Source: a virus. From it: a stretch of 64,000 nt of DNA. The stretch spans positions 24,519 to 88,518 of IMG/VR virus record IMGVR_UViG_3300049489_000842; one strand, given 5' to 3'. The notes under the pieces were generated by a model. That model was not told where the DNA came from and did no database searches. It saw only the letters and a list, made by a program, of their open reading frames with translations. Positions 52,091 to 61,861 of this stretch are shown here, piece by piece (position 1 is the stretch's first letter; every line of letters starts with the position of its first letter). The translations under genes and the position numbers were made by a program.

Positions 52091-54220
52091 TTAATCTACA
52101 AAATCAATGTTAGATAACTCGTTAACCGTATAAGGGAACCTATTTATCACATTCCCATTATCATCATACAACTCTATAGCATAGTTATTTTTACTAATAG
52201 CTACTTTATCTTTAGGATTTGAATAAGCCCCCTTTGTTCCAGGTTTATCATGTGCAAGTAAGACAACAGAACCTTGAACTGTAGTTGGTTTACCATTAGA
52301 ACCTGTAACAGTGTAACCTATCTCTTTATGTTCACCAGGATTCATGTAAGCCATAGTTTCTAGTTTATCAACACTTCTTTTTATAGTTTCATTCTCCAGG
52401 AATTGCTTAGTGTTTCCTATGATGTATTGACCTACGACCTCTTCTTCTCCTGTAGTATTCTTTTGTTTAAGGACTACAGCATTACCATAAACCAGATTTC
52501 TTTCAAACTTTACATCTCCTCCTGAATTTGATAGATAAACTTTTGGATTAGCTGCTCCTACTCCTATAGGAGTTATACTATATTCACCTGCTGTTGTACT
52601 TTTTTTGTAATTCAATAGAGCCTGTTGAAGTCCTACTAAAGTTTCCATATCTGTTATAGGTTTCTTACTAGTTAAACCCATAACTGGTATATTGGATCCT
52701 CCTTTATCCAGGTTTTCTCCTCCGAACATTTGATTTCCTATGTCAGCATAAATACCTTCAGGTGTTCCTTTGGGGAAAACAGTAGCCAAAGGACTTTCTT
52801 TAAACTCCTGATTATAAAAAGGATATTCCTCTGTATGTCCGCTTAAGTCATTCTTTATTCTTGGTACAACTACTTCATCATAGTATTCCAACTTTCCTTC
52901 TTTAGTTAAAGAACCATCAGCATTTAACCATTTATTTTCTAAAGCTTTCTTTTTAAAATCTTCTACTTCTTCATCATAAAACTTTTCTGTTGGTGTCATT
53001 TGCTTTTTTACACCTGTAAAGTCGAACTCTTCTTTCGATCTTAAGTAATCCTCCCAAAATCCCTCAGCGAGGTCCTCTTTCACTGCATCTACGTCTACAG
53101 TTTTATCCTTTCTATATTTTTCATTGATTTTATCCATATTAATTACGGACTCAACTATAGCACCTGTACTGTTAAAGCCGCTTTTAAATATATTCCATAC
53201 TGTAGTAAGGATGTTTTTTGTGTGAGAAACAACTCTACTTACTCCAGGATTTGAGCTTGTATTATCCGGTTTAAGAACTTTGTCTGTGTTATTAAATGTA
53301 GTTATAGTGATATCATTCCTTCCTGTTATCGGATCTCCTGTTGGTGGAGGTGCGTCATTCTCCCCTCCCCCTAAATCTTTAACCACAGACTTTCTATAAC
53401 CACCATCCATAACTGTTTCTTTAATAACAGACTCTGCTACTTTAGAACCCATTGCTGCAATATAATCATCAGTATACCCAACATAGTCTTTAAACGAACC
53501 CCTTTCAGAAGTTGGGTCTTCATACTCTTGAAGTACAGCTGTAAGTTTTGCTAAAACGTCATCTTTGTTTGAGGATATAGTTTTACCTTCACTTGTAACC
53601 ATAACTACAGCTGATGATCCATCTGGCATTTTTTCTTTTTTAAACCTTGCTCCTCCTACAATAAGTTGTTTTGTTTCTTGAGATATACCAGATAAGGCTT
53701 GAGTAAAATCATCAACTATAGAGTATGACATAGGTCCAGTAGATTTCTGAAAAGCATTGGTAGACCCATCTTCATTAAAAGAACCAGCCCAACCTTTTTG
53801 GTACTCCTTATCTAAAACAAGGTTCATGTAAGCCGTGTTTTTATGATGAATCTTAAACACCTGTTCTTTCCATTGGTCTATAGCTGCCTTGTTTTGTTCC
53901 GCTACTTTAACTTTATTTTGAGTCTGTTGGTAAGTCTGCCTTAACTCTATAAAGTCATTTACGAAATTATCGCTAACTCCTTCCTTCGCTATCCGGTTAA
54001 CAATATCATCTTTAGTTTTATGTATATTCCCAACCATAGAACTAACCACAGCCTCATCTTTACTGTCCACATTGTACTTCATAGTGTATGATGAAGCTGC
54101 TAACAAAGCATTAGTTTTAGCCTCAGCTCTGGCAAGAGGAACCATTGAGAATTGCTCTATAGAGATAGGATTAAAAACTGTCGGTTGAACTATTGGTGAA
54201 AATCTATTTACTGTCGCCAT
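52091..54220 (-). CDS. Virion internal (cargo) protein
   Basis: The product is 709 aa. The N-terminus (FSPIVQPTVFNPISIEQFSMVPLARAE, split over residues 7-33) and the helical first 130 residues are typical of the internal cargo protein encoded after the muzzle in crAss-like phages. The C-terminal half is beta-rich. No enzymatic motif. The assignment follows mainly from gene order and composition. Confidence 0.55.
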   Translation of the reverse strand: MATVNRFSPIVQPTVFNPISIEQFSMVPLARAEAKTNALLAASSYTMKYNVDSKDEAVVSSMVGNIHKTKDDIVNRIAKEGVSDNFVNDFIELRQTYQQTQNKVKVAEQNKAAIDQWKEQVFKIHHKNTAYMNLVLDKEYQKGWAGSFNEDGSTNAFQKSTGPMSYSIVDDFTQALSGISQETKQLIVGGARFKKEKMPDGSSAVVMVTSEGKTISSNKDDVLAKLTAVLQEYEDPTSERGSFKDYVGYTDDYIAAMGSKVAESVIKETVMDGGYRKSVVKDLGGGENDAPPPTGDPITGRNDITITTFNNTDKVLKPDNTSSNPGVSRVVSHTKNILTTVWNIFKSGFNSTGAIVESVINMDKINEKYRKDKTVDVDAVKEDLAEGFWEDYLRSKEEFDFTGVKKQMTPTEKFYDEEVEDFKKKALENKWLNADGSLTKEGKLEYYDEVVVPRIKNDLSGHTEEYPFYNQEFKESPLATVFPKGTPEGIYADIGNQMFGGENLDKGGSNIPVMGLTSKKPITDMETLVGLQQALLNYKKSTTAGEYSITPIGVGAANPKVYLSNSGGDVKFERNLVYGNAVVLKQKNTTGEEEVVGQYIIGNTKQFLENETIKRSVDKLETMAYMNPGEHKEIGYTVTGSNGKPTTVQGSVVLLAHDKPGTKGAYSNPKDKVAISKNNYAIELYDDNGNVINRFPYTVNELSNIDFVD

Positions 54221-54253
54221 AATATTTATGTTGTATAATTATACATTTTCTTA

Positions 54254-55789
54254 TTATTTATTAGTCATTGCTTGAGCAATTCCAGACTTCTCCTTCTCTT
54301 TACTAAATTTCTTAGCTATAACATAGTTAACCATACTTTGTCCTAGGTTTCCTATGTTTTGAGTAATCGCGTTACCGTAAGCAGTTCTTTGGGCATTATA
54401 AGCAGCTTCATTTTCCAGGTTAGTAGTATCAGCTAAGAATCTATTTCTGTTATTCAATTCCATAATACCGGCTTTTCCTTGCTGTACTCTGGCGATTTCT
54501 GCTGTATCTAACTGGTTAGCTTGAAGCATAGCATCTCCAATTGCTTTTCCAGTTCCGGCTTGTACAGCTGCAACATTAGAAGCGTATTGTCCAAAGTCTC
54601 CTGAAGAAGAATTCTTTAAAGCTTGTAAAGCTGTTCCTTGTGACCCTTCTATCCCTCTTATAACCTGCTGTCTGTTGACAAGGTTTTCTTTAAAGATGTT
54701 TGGATCTTGAGTACTGTAACCGATGTTCTTTGATTGCTTAAGTTGTCTCCTTTGTATTATAGATGAAATTAGCCCGGCTGTTTGAGTTCCATAACCGGCT
54801 ATAGAAAGTCCGGTATCTATTTTAGATTCATTCTGTTTGAACCAATCCTCAGAGAAGAATTTAGGTTTATCTGGATCCTTTTTCATATACTCGTTCATAG
54901 CCTTATCTGCAGCGGAATCGTACCTTTTTAGTGGATTTAAACTATCCTCTGCTAGAATCTCTTCAGTTGTAAGTTCTCTATCTAAAGGATGTCCTCCATA
55001 CACAAATTGGTTTACACCTTTACTTTTCTTTTGTTGTGCTTGAACCATTCTCGCTTTTTCTTCCTCGTGGAAACGTATGAGTTTATCTTTATAATCATTC
55101 TTAGTCATAAGAGATGGTAAATCTTTCTTTTCTTTAAACGTTCTATCTAAAGATTTAAATGCTTCGGCAAATGTTCGACCTTTAATAAACCCAGGTATCC
55201 CAGGATACTTACCAAAAGGTATATCGTTTGATACAATAAACTTTTTACCGTCAGTATCCGTAATAGCCAACTCTCCTTCTTGTACAGTATTCATCTTACC
55301 ATCCGGGGACATTCCAATCGGTATCCCTCCCATAGGATGTTGTTCATGCGTACCTCCAGAATTAAAATACTGAAAGTCGTACTTATCATTAAACATAGGT
55401 TTCTTTGTTTCCTGAAGTTTAGTCGGATGAGTAGTAGGAACTATACCGTTTGCGTAACCTCCGTACTTCTTCATGTTTGCCCTTAAAGGGTTATTCCATA
55501 TTCCTGCTTTTGCCATTGGTGCTGATAATAAAAGGTTTTGAGTTTTAATCATTTCTTCTTTCTTTTGTAAAGCTTCTGCTTCTTTTTTCTCTTTAGCAGC
55601 ACTGGCTATTCCACCTATCATAGATAAAAACTCTCCACCTACTGCAACAAAAGGTGCAGCAGGGCCGGTCAATACGCTGGCAGAGGAAGCTAAGTTTCCT
55701 AATTCGGATACTACTCCACCGAAGTCATATTTTTTAACCTTTCCGCCATACTTAAAAGTATTACAGCCACATCCTGTTTTCTTTTTCAT
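54254..55789 (-). CDS. Virion internal protein with GGTH-GGI motif
   Basis: The product is 511 aa. The N-terminus is Cys/Gly rich (TGCGCNTFKYGGK). A hydrophobic Gly/Ala helix at about 25-65 could insert into membrane. The segment GGTHEQHPMGGIPIG (145-159) with a following QEGE (170-173) matches a pattern seen also at the C-terminus of the virion polymerase. The second half is helical and Gln/Ala/Asn rich (NVAAVQAGTGKAIGDAMLQ). It is encoded directly after the muzzle gene, 4 bases away. It is likely packaged and ejected. Confidence 0.55.
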   Translation of the reverse strand: MKKKTGCGCNTFKYGGKVKKYDFGGVVSELGNLASSASVLTGPAAPFVAVGGEFLSMIGGIASAAKEKKEAEALQKKEEMIKTQNLLLSAPMAKAGIWNNPLRANMKKYGGYANGIVPTTHPTKLQETKKPMFNDKYDFQYFNSGGTHEQHPMGGIPIGMSPDGKMNTVQEGELAITDTDGKKFIVSNDIPFGKYPGIPGFIKGRTFAEAFKSLDRTFKEKKDLPSLMTKNDYKDKLIRFHEEEKARMVQAQQKKSKGVNQFVYGGHPLDRELTTEEILAEDSLNPLKRYDSAADKAMNEYMKKDPDKPKFFSEDWFKQNESKIDTGLSIAGYGTQTAGLISSIIQRRQLKQSKNIGYSTQDPNIFKENLVNRQQVIRGIEGSQGTALQALKNSSSGDFGQYASNVAAVQAGTGKAIGDAMLQANQLDTAEIARVQQGKAGIMELNNRNRFLADTTNLENEAAYNAQRTAYGNAITQNIGNLGQSMVNYVIAKKFSKEKEKSGIAQAMTNK

Positions 55790-55793
55790 ATCT

Positions 55794-58700
55794 TTATCCT
55801 TTTACATCAAACATAACAGTAACATCATCAAGTGCATAGTCCAGTATACCCTCATGTATTAGTTTTACAAAGATATAGATTTCTCTAAACCTTTCTATAG
55901 ACATTTCTTTTCTAGGTAAGTGTGTTCTGTAAACACCGAACTTATTATAGGAAACTAAATCTAGCTCTCCAGAAGCACCATAAGGACTTGTAACTTCCAG
56001 CTTATCGAAGTTATCCCCCACCAATCTATATTCTAAATTATGAAATACCTTTTCGAAAGAAGGAAATGGACACATCATATAAGTTATACTTGATGGAAGT
56101 ACATCATTCGATGCGTATTTTTCCATAAACCCATCACCAGGTTTTAAGAATAGAAGCTTGTTTCCGAAGTTTATGTGTTTTTTAACTACTGGTGTTTCGT
56201 GAGTATATTTTGCGATAAATTTCTTTATTAAAGAATTGTAAACCATAGAAAAGTTGTCAAACACAAAGAGTACTTCATCTGTATTTCTATGGTAAGCCGC
56301 ACTGATTAGTTGGTTAGGATGTTGTTCCATTATCTCTCTTACACTTAAGGCAGTACTTAATTTATCTTGCTCTACTACATTTATAGTATTAGTTTTTCTG
56401 TCATAATAAAAAAGCGATGTTCCGTCATCAATAACAGTGTTTTTGTCAACACATCCGGCTACAGTCGTAATATACTTATGGTCATAAAGTACGGCTCCTA
56501 TTCCTAGTTCTATGTTCACTCCATCTACAGCTTGAGTTTGAATCCTTGGGTTAATAGAAAGTAAGCATATAGCATTTTCCTGGAAAACTATTATTTCTCC
56601 TTTAAAGTTATAGAGTTTCGATATACTGCCATAAACTCCTTCCAAGTACCTATTTTCATTTACAGGAAATTTTAGCCAACTATCTATAACTTCATTAGGA
56701 AACTTTTCAGCTGAGGATTGTACTACTGAATTAAACATATTAACTTCATTATAAAAAGCAGGTACGCTTAAAGCTTTTCTAAAATTAGGTGATTGATTAT
56801 AAGCACTTAGTAGTTTGTGATTATCATCTATTCTATACAATCCATAATTAATAGATGGATTAGGGTTATTTATCCATTGGTACTCCGAGTCGCTTCTACA
56901 AAATATATTATGATTGTTTTCTATATCCGTTATTTTTATGTGTTCGTATATGTTGTAAGTTCTGTCTTTTAATAAGTTTTCAGAGTCTACTCTATTTACA
57001 CATAAAGGTCCTTTGTATATATCCCCTATATAATCTACTAAATCAAAAGATACATCAGAAAATGATAGTTCTCTTACAGATCCATTCACAAGATATTCAT
57101 TTCTTTGTTTAGATGTATAAGTATTACCTCCATATTGACCTGTCAAAGTCCTGCATAAGTCTACTATCGGTATTCTTCTTATATTATCTGGACCTGTTAA
57201 TAATCCAAATCTTCCCCAATCTGCATCTAAATAGTGCCAATCCGCAGCACTGAATTCTAGTGCTATACATCCTGAATATTTATTGTATAAACTAGCTGTA
57301 CCGCTTATAGAATCTTTTAAAATATCCTCTGCATCAAGGACATTCGATGCAACCCTTGTATTTGAGTTTAATGATAATGATTCTTCCTTTTTGAGGAATG
57401 TACTTGGATTAGATAGAGTTACCTTTTCATAAGTATCTGTATCTCCGGATAATAAATCTAACTCATTATAGTTTCTAAAAAAAGAAGCTTTAAATGTTTT
57501 AGTATCCCCAGTTTGAGTTATTACATGTAAGTAATGAGTAGGAGATTCTGAAAAATCCGGATTATATCCAGTTAATTGTAGACTATTATATAACTTTACT
57601 TTTGTAGATTCTCCACCTACTATCTGCTCTAGAAGAGTATAGTTATTTGTATCTATTTGCTTTGCTGTACCTCTACAAACTATAAATGTACCGCTGTCTA
57701 CTATATTTTCAAATATAGTATCCGATGAATAAAAAAACATAACTTCACTATATTCTGTAGGATAAAATAAGTCTGTATCATGCCAATCTTTTCCATCTGT
57801 ATATGCTGTACCTATTACAAGTCCTGCGTCAGTTACGTTGTATAAGTCTTTTACATTGTGATACGGGCGATAATAATTGTCGTATAAAGTTGCCGGAGGA
57901 TCTGAATATCTAACACCAGGTACAAGAAATCCTTGAGATATTACACTTCTATCCCATTCTTTACGTTCAACCATTACTATTTGATATTTAGTACACCCTA
58001 AAGATGTTGCTAATGTTTGACCGGCAGATGTTAAAGTCATTAAAGGCCAGTAAGACTCTTTCCATTCAGCATAAGGAATCTTATAATCGCATACCCATTT
58101 AGCTGGACTAGGTTGGCCGTAATTATTATAAAACACAATACCGAATCTATATGTCTCTCCTTGTTTTAAGGAAGGGTAATTAAACCTGGCTAATTCCCCT
58201 GTCATGCTTATAGCTTTAAACCTTATCTGTACATTAGGCCCTGTAACACCAAAATAAGACGTAGATTTCATCCTACCATATACTATTTGATCAAAGTTTA
58301 TACAATCATGTTCTTTACCTGGTATTAATGTACTAAAATCAGTTCTTATCGCAGAATCGGATCCATCTGCATTTTTAACTCTATAATTAATGGAGTTTAA
58401 CTCATGACCAAAAGCTCTTGTATCTATGTCAGGATTGAAATTATTTATTTTATAGTTTGCTACAAATAGTCTATTTCTTTTTACAGCCATTGTATTTACT
58501 ACCAAATCTCTTCCTCCTATAGAAACAAGTTCAAATTCAGAAGAAGAAGAAATACCTTCATTACCAGCATCTACGAAAGAATAAGAAGAACCAAATTTGT
58601 CCTCTACTATAAGTCTGATTTCAGGTGTTTGATCCTTTTCTAAGAAGTGAACTCTGTAAATTCTTATATATTCGTAGTTCGTTGTAACAGATATACTTAA

Positions 58701-59996
58701 TTGTATAGATAATCCTGTATCTTGAGTAGATTCAAAACCTTCACTAGGTTTCGATACAGAAATCATTCTCGATAAAGGGGCTATAATGGATTGGGCTCCG
58801 TTTATATTAAATAAAGAATATGTATACTGTACATTTCCTGGTTTTACGTTTCCTCCTGTAACTAAAGCAGTTTGTGCTGGAAGTAAATCTGTTTTTTCTA
58901 TAATACTTATATTAGTAGATGGATTTAATACATTTATAGATTTTAAGTTTTGAACACCATCTGTCCAATACAGTTTTATAATATCCTCATTTTCATAGTT
59001 CGCGACTACATCAAGCTCGTTTTGACAAGATAATTTAAAACCCTCTGTAGATACTGATGTTGAAATCATACTTATAACTACAGCTCCACTAGCTCCTACT
59101 CCTCCTGTACCGTAAATTCCTGGCGAATATATATCTTCTACACCCCTTCCACCTCCTCCACCGGTATAAGTACCTGCAGAACCATCGATAATAGCCTCAC
59201 CATCTCCACCGGCTCCACCAGTTCCTTGTAAACCTCCAATAGGCCCTCCTGCATTAGAACCATTTCCGCTAATTACACTAGGGCTATTAAAGATAATATC
59301 TCCTATGTTATCATCTCCGGTTGATGACCCATCAGCATTTCCGCCAAATGCTTTTACTAAATCTGTAATACCAAAACTAAAGGCACTTGGATTACCTGCG
59401 ACACTTACATCAGGTAAACTTGATGGTAAAGTCTCATCTGCTACAATTATAGTATATATTTGTCCAGGAGTTACCGATAAAGTACTTTCTGCATAGGAAC
59501 CTCCGGCTCCACCTCTTCCAGAGGCGCTACTTCCATGCATCCCTGTAGCACCTGCTCCATAACACCCTACAGTAATTGATGTCACTCCTTCTGGTATAGT
59601 TAGGGAATATATTCCTGGTATATTATACTCTGTATTTAAAGCTCCAGAAGAATTACTTAAAATAACACTTACTACTCCTTCAGGGGTTACTTCTATCAGA
59701 TAATTTTTACATGGAGAGGGATTTGGAGCATCTATAGTGCCTGTGTTATTTGTAATAAATAAATATAAGTTACTATTAATCTCAGAGTTACCTACAACAC
59801 AAAACCCGTTTAAATTATCAGGAAATAAATTTGCCGGTATTAGTATCTCACTGCCATGGATAGGTTTTATAGAAAGAGATCTTCCATTGTTTATTATACG
59901 GATATTTTCCGCATCCCAATAAACATCTGCTTTCCTTTTATCCGGTGCAGTATCCTGGTCTATTCCTGTACCTATATATCTCTCCTTCTTAATCAT
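55794..59996 (-). CDS. Muzzle-type tail protein
   Basis: The product is 1400 aa. The start (KERYIGTGIDQDTAP, then YWDAENIRIINNG) and the long beta-propeller-like body are what I expect of the crAss-like muzzle or P22 gp10/T7 gp12-like tail proteins that close the tail tip. Around residues 123-312 a glycine-rich domain is inserted (see the separate entry). The body resumes with LDVVANYENEDIIKLYW. The gene follows the ring or adaptor candidates by 2 bases. Function in the closed tail channel is inferred from family and position. Confidence 0.65.
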   Translation of the reverse strand: MIKKERYIGTGIDQDTAPDKRKADVYWDAENIRIINNGRSLSIKPIHGSEILIPANLFPDNLNGFCVVGNSEINSNLYLFITNNTGTIDAPNPSPCKNYLIEVTPEGVVSVILSNSSGALNTEYNIPGIYSLTIPEGVTSITVGCYGAGATGMHGSSASGRGGAGGSYAESTLSVTPGQIYTIIVADETLPSSLPDVSVAGNPSAFSFGITDLVKAFGGNADGSSTGDDNIGDIIFNSPSVISGNGSNAGGPIGGLQGTGGAGGDGEAIIDGSAGTYTGGGGGRGVEDIYSPGIYGTGGVGASGAVVISMISTSVSTEGFKLSCQNELDVVANYENEDIIKLYWTDGVQNLKSINVLNPSTNISIIEKTDLLPAQTALVTGGNVKPGNVQYTYSLFNINGAQSIIAPLSRMISVSKPSEGFESTQDTGLSIQLSISVTTNYEYIRIYRVHFLEKDQTPEIRLIVEDKFGSSYSFVDAGNEGISSSSEFELVSIGGRDLVVNTMAVKRNRLFVANYKINNFNPDIDTRAFGHELNSINYRVKNADGSDSAIRTDFSTLIPGKEHDCINFDQIVYGRMKSTSYFGVTGPNVQIRFKAISMTGELARFNYPSLKQGETYRFGIVFYNNYGQPSPAKWVCDYKIPYAEWKESYWPLMTLTSAGQTLATSLGCTKYQIVMVERKEWDRSVISQGFLVPGVRYSDPPATLYDNYYRPYHNVKDLYNVTDAGLVIGTAYTDGKDWHDTDLFYPTEYSEVMFFYSSDTIFENIVDSGTFIVCRGTAKQIDTNNYTLLEQIVGGESTKVKLYNSLQLTGYNPDFSESPTHYLHVITQTGDTKTFKASFFRNYNELDLLSGDTDTYEKVTLSNPSTFLKKEESLSLNSNTRVASNVLDAEDILKDSISGTASLYNKYSGCIALEFSAADWHYLDADWGRFGLLTGPDNIRRIPIVDLCRTLTGQYGGNTYTSKQRNEYLVNGSVRELSFSDVSFDLVDYIGDIYKGPLCVNRVDSENLLKDRTYNIYEHIKITDIENNHNIFCRSDSEYQWINNPNPSINYGLYRIDDNHKLLSAYNQSPNFRKALSVPAFYNEVNMFNSVVQSSAEKFPNEVIDSWLKFPVNENRYLEGVYGSISKLYNFKGEIIVFQENAICLLSINPRIQTQAVDGVNIELGIGAVLYDHKYITTVAGCVDKNTVIDDGTSLFYYDRKTNTINVVEQDKLSTALSVREIMEQHPNQLISAAYHRNTDEVLFVFDNFSMVYNSLIKKFIAKYTHETPVVKKHINFGNKLLFLKPGDGFMEKYASNDVLPSSITYMMCPFPSFEKVFHNLEYRLVGDNFDKLEVTSPYGASGELDLVSYNKFGVYRTHLPRKEMSIERFREIYIFVKLIHEGILDYALDDVTVMFDVKG
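59061..59630 (-). other. Glycine-rich domain inserted in the muzzle protein
   Basis: This codes for residues about 123-312 of the muzzle protein. The opening YNIPGIYSLTIPEGVTSITV followed by GAGATG is the usual start of a glycine-rich polyglycine-sandwich domain, as found at adhesin tips and tail-fibre receptor-binding proteins. It continues with a VTPGQIYTIIVA strand, clusters GGPIGGLQGTGGAGG and GGGGGRG, and the closing GAVVIS. Such domains bind cell surface receptors through variable loops. Confidence 0.7.
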
Positions 59997-59998
59997 TT

Positions 59999-60691
59999 CT
60001 AGTGTCTTTTAAGTTTTTCAGGCAATCCTTCATATTTAAACCCGGCTTCATGTCCCTCCCTTTTTGGGATCAATGATATTATAGAGTTAAATAGTGACTC
60101 TGTTTCCTCGGGATTAGGTATTAGTCTACTTGAAGTAGCTTGACCTAGATACCATGAATACTGAACTTCTGCTCTTTCTAGTACACTTGCTGGCATTAAA
60201 CCTGCTTCAACCGCATGAGTGAAGTACCTTACTTTAACATAGTTCTCTATTGCGAGAAGTAAAGATTCATCATCTGGTATAAGTGGACTTCCGTTCTCAT
60301 CCATGTTCATACCAGTATAAATCAACTCTATTGTTCCTGATTCAAAACTAGTATGAATGTAATCTTCGATATGCTTGTATTGAAGCGTACTTTTACTTAA
60401 GTCTGTAAGTTTATCCGTAAACTTTATTCTATCGTCCTGACTAACTACAAGTCTTTTATAAGTTTTGTTTTCATTGTCAAGTAAAGTTACAGATTTTACT
60501 GTTCTTAAATCTGATGGGATTCGAACTTTAAATCCTATAACTTTCAACTCTACTCTTTTTTCAGTAAAGTACCCTGGCACACCTATCAGCCTTAATACAG
60601 TAGCTACATTAGCTATTATAGCACTCTTGCTAATATTAGCTAGTATAGGATTTTCGTATATCCTAAAGATTAATTTATCTATACTAATCAT
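59999..60691 (-). CDS. Tail ring/adaptor protein candidate
   Basis: The product is 230 aa. Position directly before the muzzle gene and a beta-plus-helix composition match the small ring or connector proteins that join portal and tail in crAss-like phages (P22 gp4-like layout). I see no diagnostic motif; the helix YVKVRYFTHAVEAG and the C-terminal tail are compatible. The call rests on gene order. Confidence 0.45.
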   Translation of the reverse strand: MISIDKLIFRIYENPILANISKSAIIANVATVLRLIGVPGYFTEKRVELKVIGFKVRIPSDLRTVKSVTLLDNENKTYKRLVVSQDDRIKFTDKLTDLSKSTLQYKHIEDYIHTSFESGTIELIYTGMNMDENGSPLIPDDESLLLAIENYVKVRYFTHAVEAGLMPASVLERAEVQYSWYLGQATSSRLIPNPEETESLFNSIISLIPKREGHEAGFKYEGLPEKLKRH

Positions 60692-60695
60692 TTCC

Positions 60696-61208
60696 TTAAA
60701 GTTTAAAGTTTGTTTCTATCGCAACAGCTTCTCCGGCTAAAATAGTATCCCTCATAACCACTTTATTATTTCTGTAAACAGAGAACCAATAAAATGCTTT
60801 ATTTACAAAGTTACTTTTTTTCCAGTACACACGATATATAAATCCATTAGTTTCTTCGTTATCTCTGTATATCCTTAGTTTTTTATTTCCAGTTTCTTTA
60901 CAGGCTTTTACTGTAGCCTGAATGTTCAAGACTTTATTTGTTAAAATTGTTCCGTCTTCGTTAATTTTTGTTTCTGGCAAATACTTTATAACAAAAAATT
61001 CTCCTATATCTTTTATGGAGAATTTATATGCATCACAAAGCATCTTTTTGAATATCTTTTGAAAAACTTTAAACAGTATCGCTGTATATAAAGTTTGGCT
61101 CGGAACAATTTTCCTCTTTCTGACTGAGCCTTTTATAAAACTTCTATAGTAATTATAGAGTTTATACAGAACATATACATTTTGTTTTACTCCTCTTTCT
61201 TTTATCAT
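60696..61208 (-). CDS. Hypothetical structural protein, connector region
   Basis: The product is 170 aa with a basic N-terminus (YRSFIKGSVRKRKIVP), a long hydrophobic helix (LYTAILFKVFQKIFKK) and a beta-rich end. The ATG overlaps the 217-aa gene's stop region by 4 bases. Conservation of position between ring and adaptor candidates suggests a structural role. Confidence 0.45.
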   Translation of the reverse strand: MIKERGVKQNVYVLYKLYNYYRSFIKGSVRKRKIVPSQTLYTAILFKVFQKIFKKMLCDAYKFSIKDIGEFFVIKYLPETKINEDGTILTNKVLNIQATVKACKETGNKKLRIYRDNEETNGFIYRVYWKKSNFVNKAFYWFSVYRNNKVVMRDTILAGEAVAIETNFKL

Positions 61209-61858
61209 TGCGGTGTTTTATTATCGTCTACAGTATCAATCCTGACTCCTAACTCCTTATAGAGCATTTCAACTATTTCTGGCTTTAAAATATTCCAGAG
61301 ATGTTCAGCTATAGGGTAATCCTCCAATGCTTCTGTTAATTCATTTATTTCTGTTATATCATCCGGAACTTCTAGTATAAGATCCACAGCCACACGTTTT
61401 AAATGCAGTACTACTGTATCTTTAGTGATGAAGTACATTCTTCTATCTGAATCTATAAATGCCACTATAGTATCGTCATTGAAGTAGGCTCCTGCATAAA
61501 CAGCCCTTTGTTTATCCATGTACTCTATCTCAGAGTGTATTCTGTCTATAGGTCGAATCTCTACATTTTTAAATATATTCCTTCCTATAAATCTTGGTAC
61601 TTCTTTTACGGTCCTTAATATTTGCTTTCCAATTGGAACTGATGGTAAATAAGATCTATCGACTCTCTCTGTCTCAAGAAATAGAGTTTGAATATAATCC
61701 AATTTACTTTCTCCCAAGTTTTTTACTTGATGCTGCCTTATATATTTAGCCCTTGTGGTATCAACCAGGTGAAGCAAACGAGAATTTGTTAAGGTTGTAT
61801 CATTTGAATGAGCCCTTAAGCTTTCTTTTAAATCGTATATAATCTTATCTACCAACAT
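61205..61858 (-). CDS. Hypothetical structural protein, connector region
   Basis: The product is 217 aa. It is mainly helical at the start (LVDKIIYDLKESLRAH) with a beta-rich middle (RIHSEIEYMDKQRAVYAGAY) and an acidic C-terminal helix (EINELTEALEDYP). It is coupled to the 170-aa gene by a 4-base overlap. The role is probably in the tail ring or adaptor, by position only. Confidence 0.45.
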   Translation of the reverse strand: MLVDKIIYDLKESLRAHSNDTTLTNSRLLHLVDTTRAKYIRQHQVKNLGESKLDYIQTLFLETERVDRSYLPSVPIGKQILRTVKEVPRFIGRNIFKNVEIRPIDRIHSEIEYMDKQRAVYAGAYFNDDTIVAFIDSDRRMYFITKDTVVLHLKRVAVDLILEVPDDITEINELTEALEDYPIAEHLWNILKPEIVEMLYKELGVRIDTVDDNKTPQ

Positions 61859-61861
61859 ATC

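Noticed and set aside
59061-59630. Repeat array or CRISPR-like pattern
   Set aside because: The repetition is Gly-codon rich coding sequence with no regular spacer unit.
38000-59990. Many plus-strand open frames of 60-170 codons opposite the virion genes
   Set aside because: They overlap long minus-strand genes completely, have hydrophobic or low-complexity composition typical of antisense shadows, and lack start signals.
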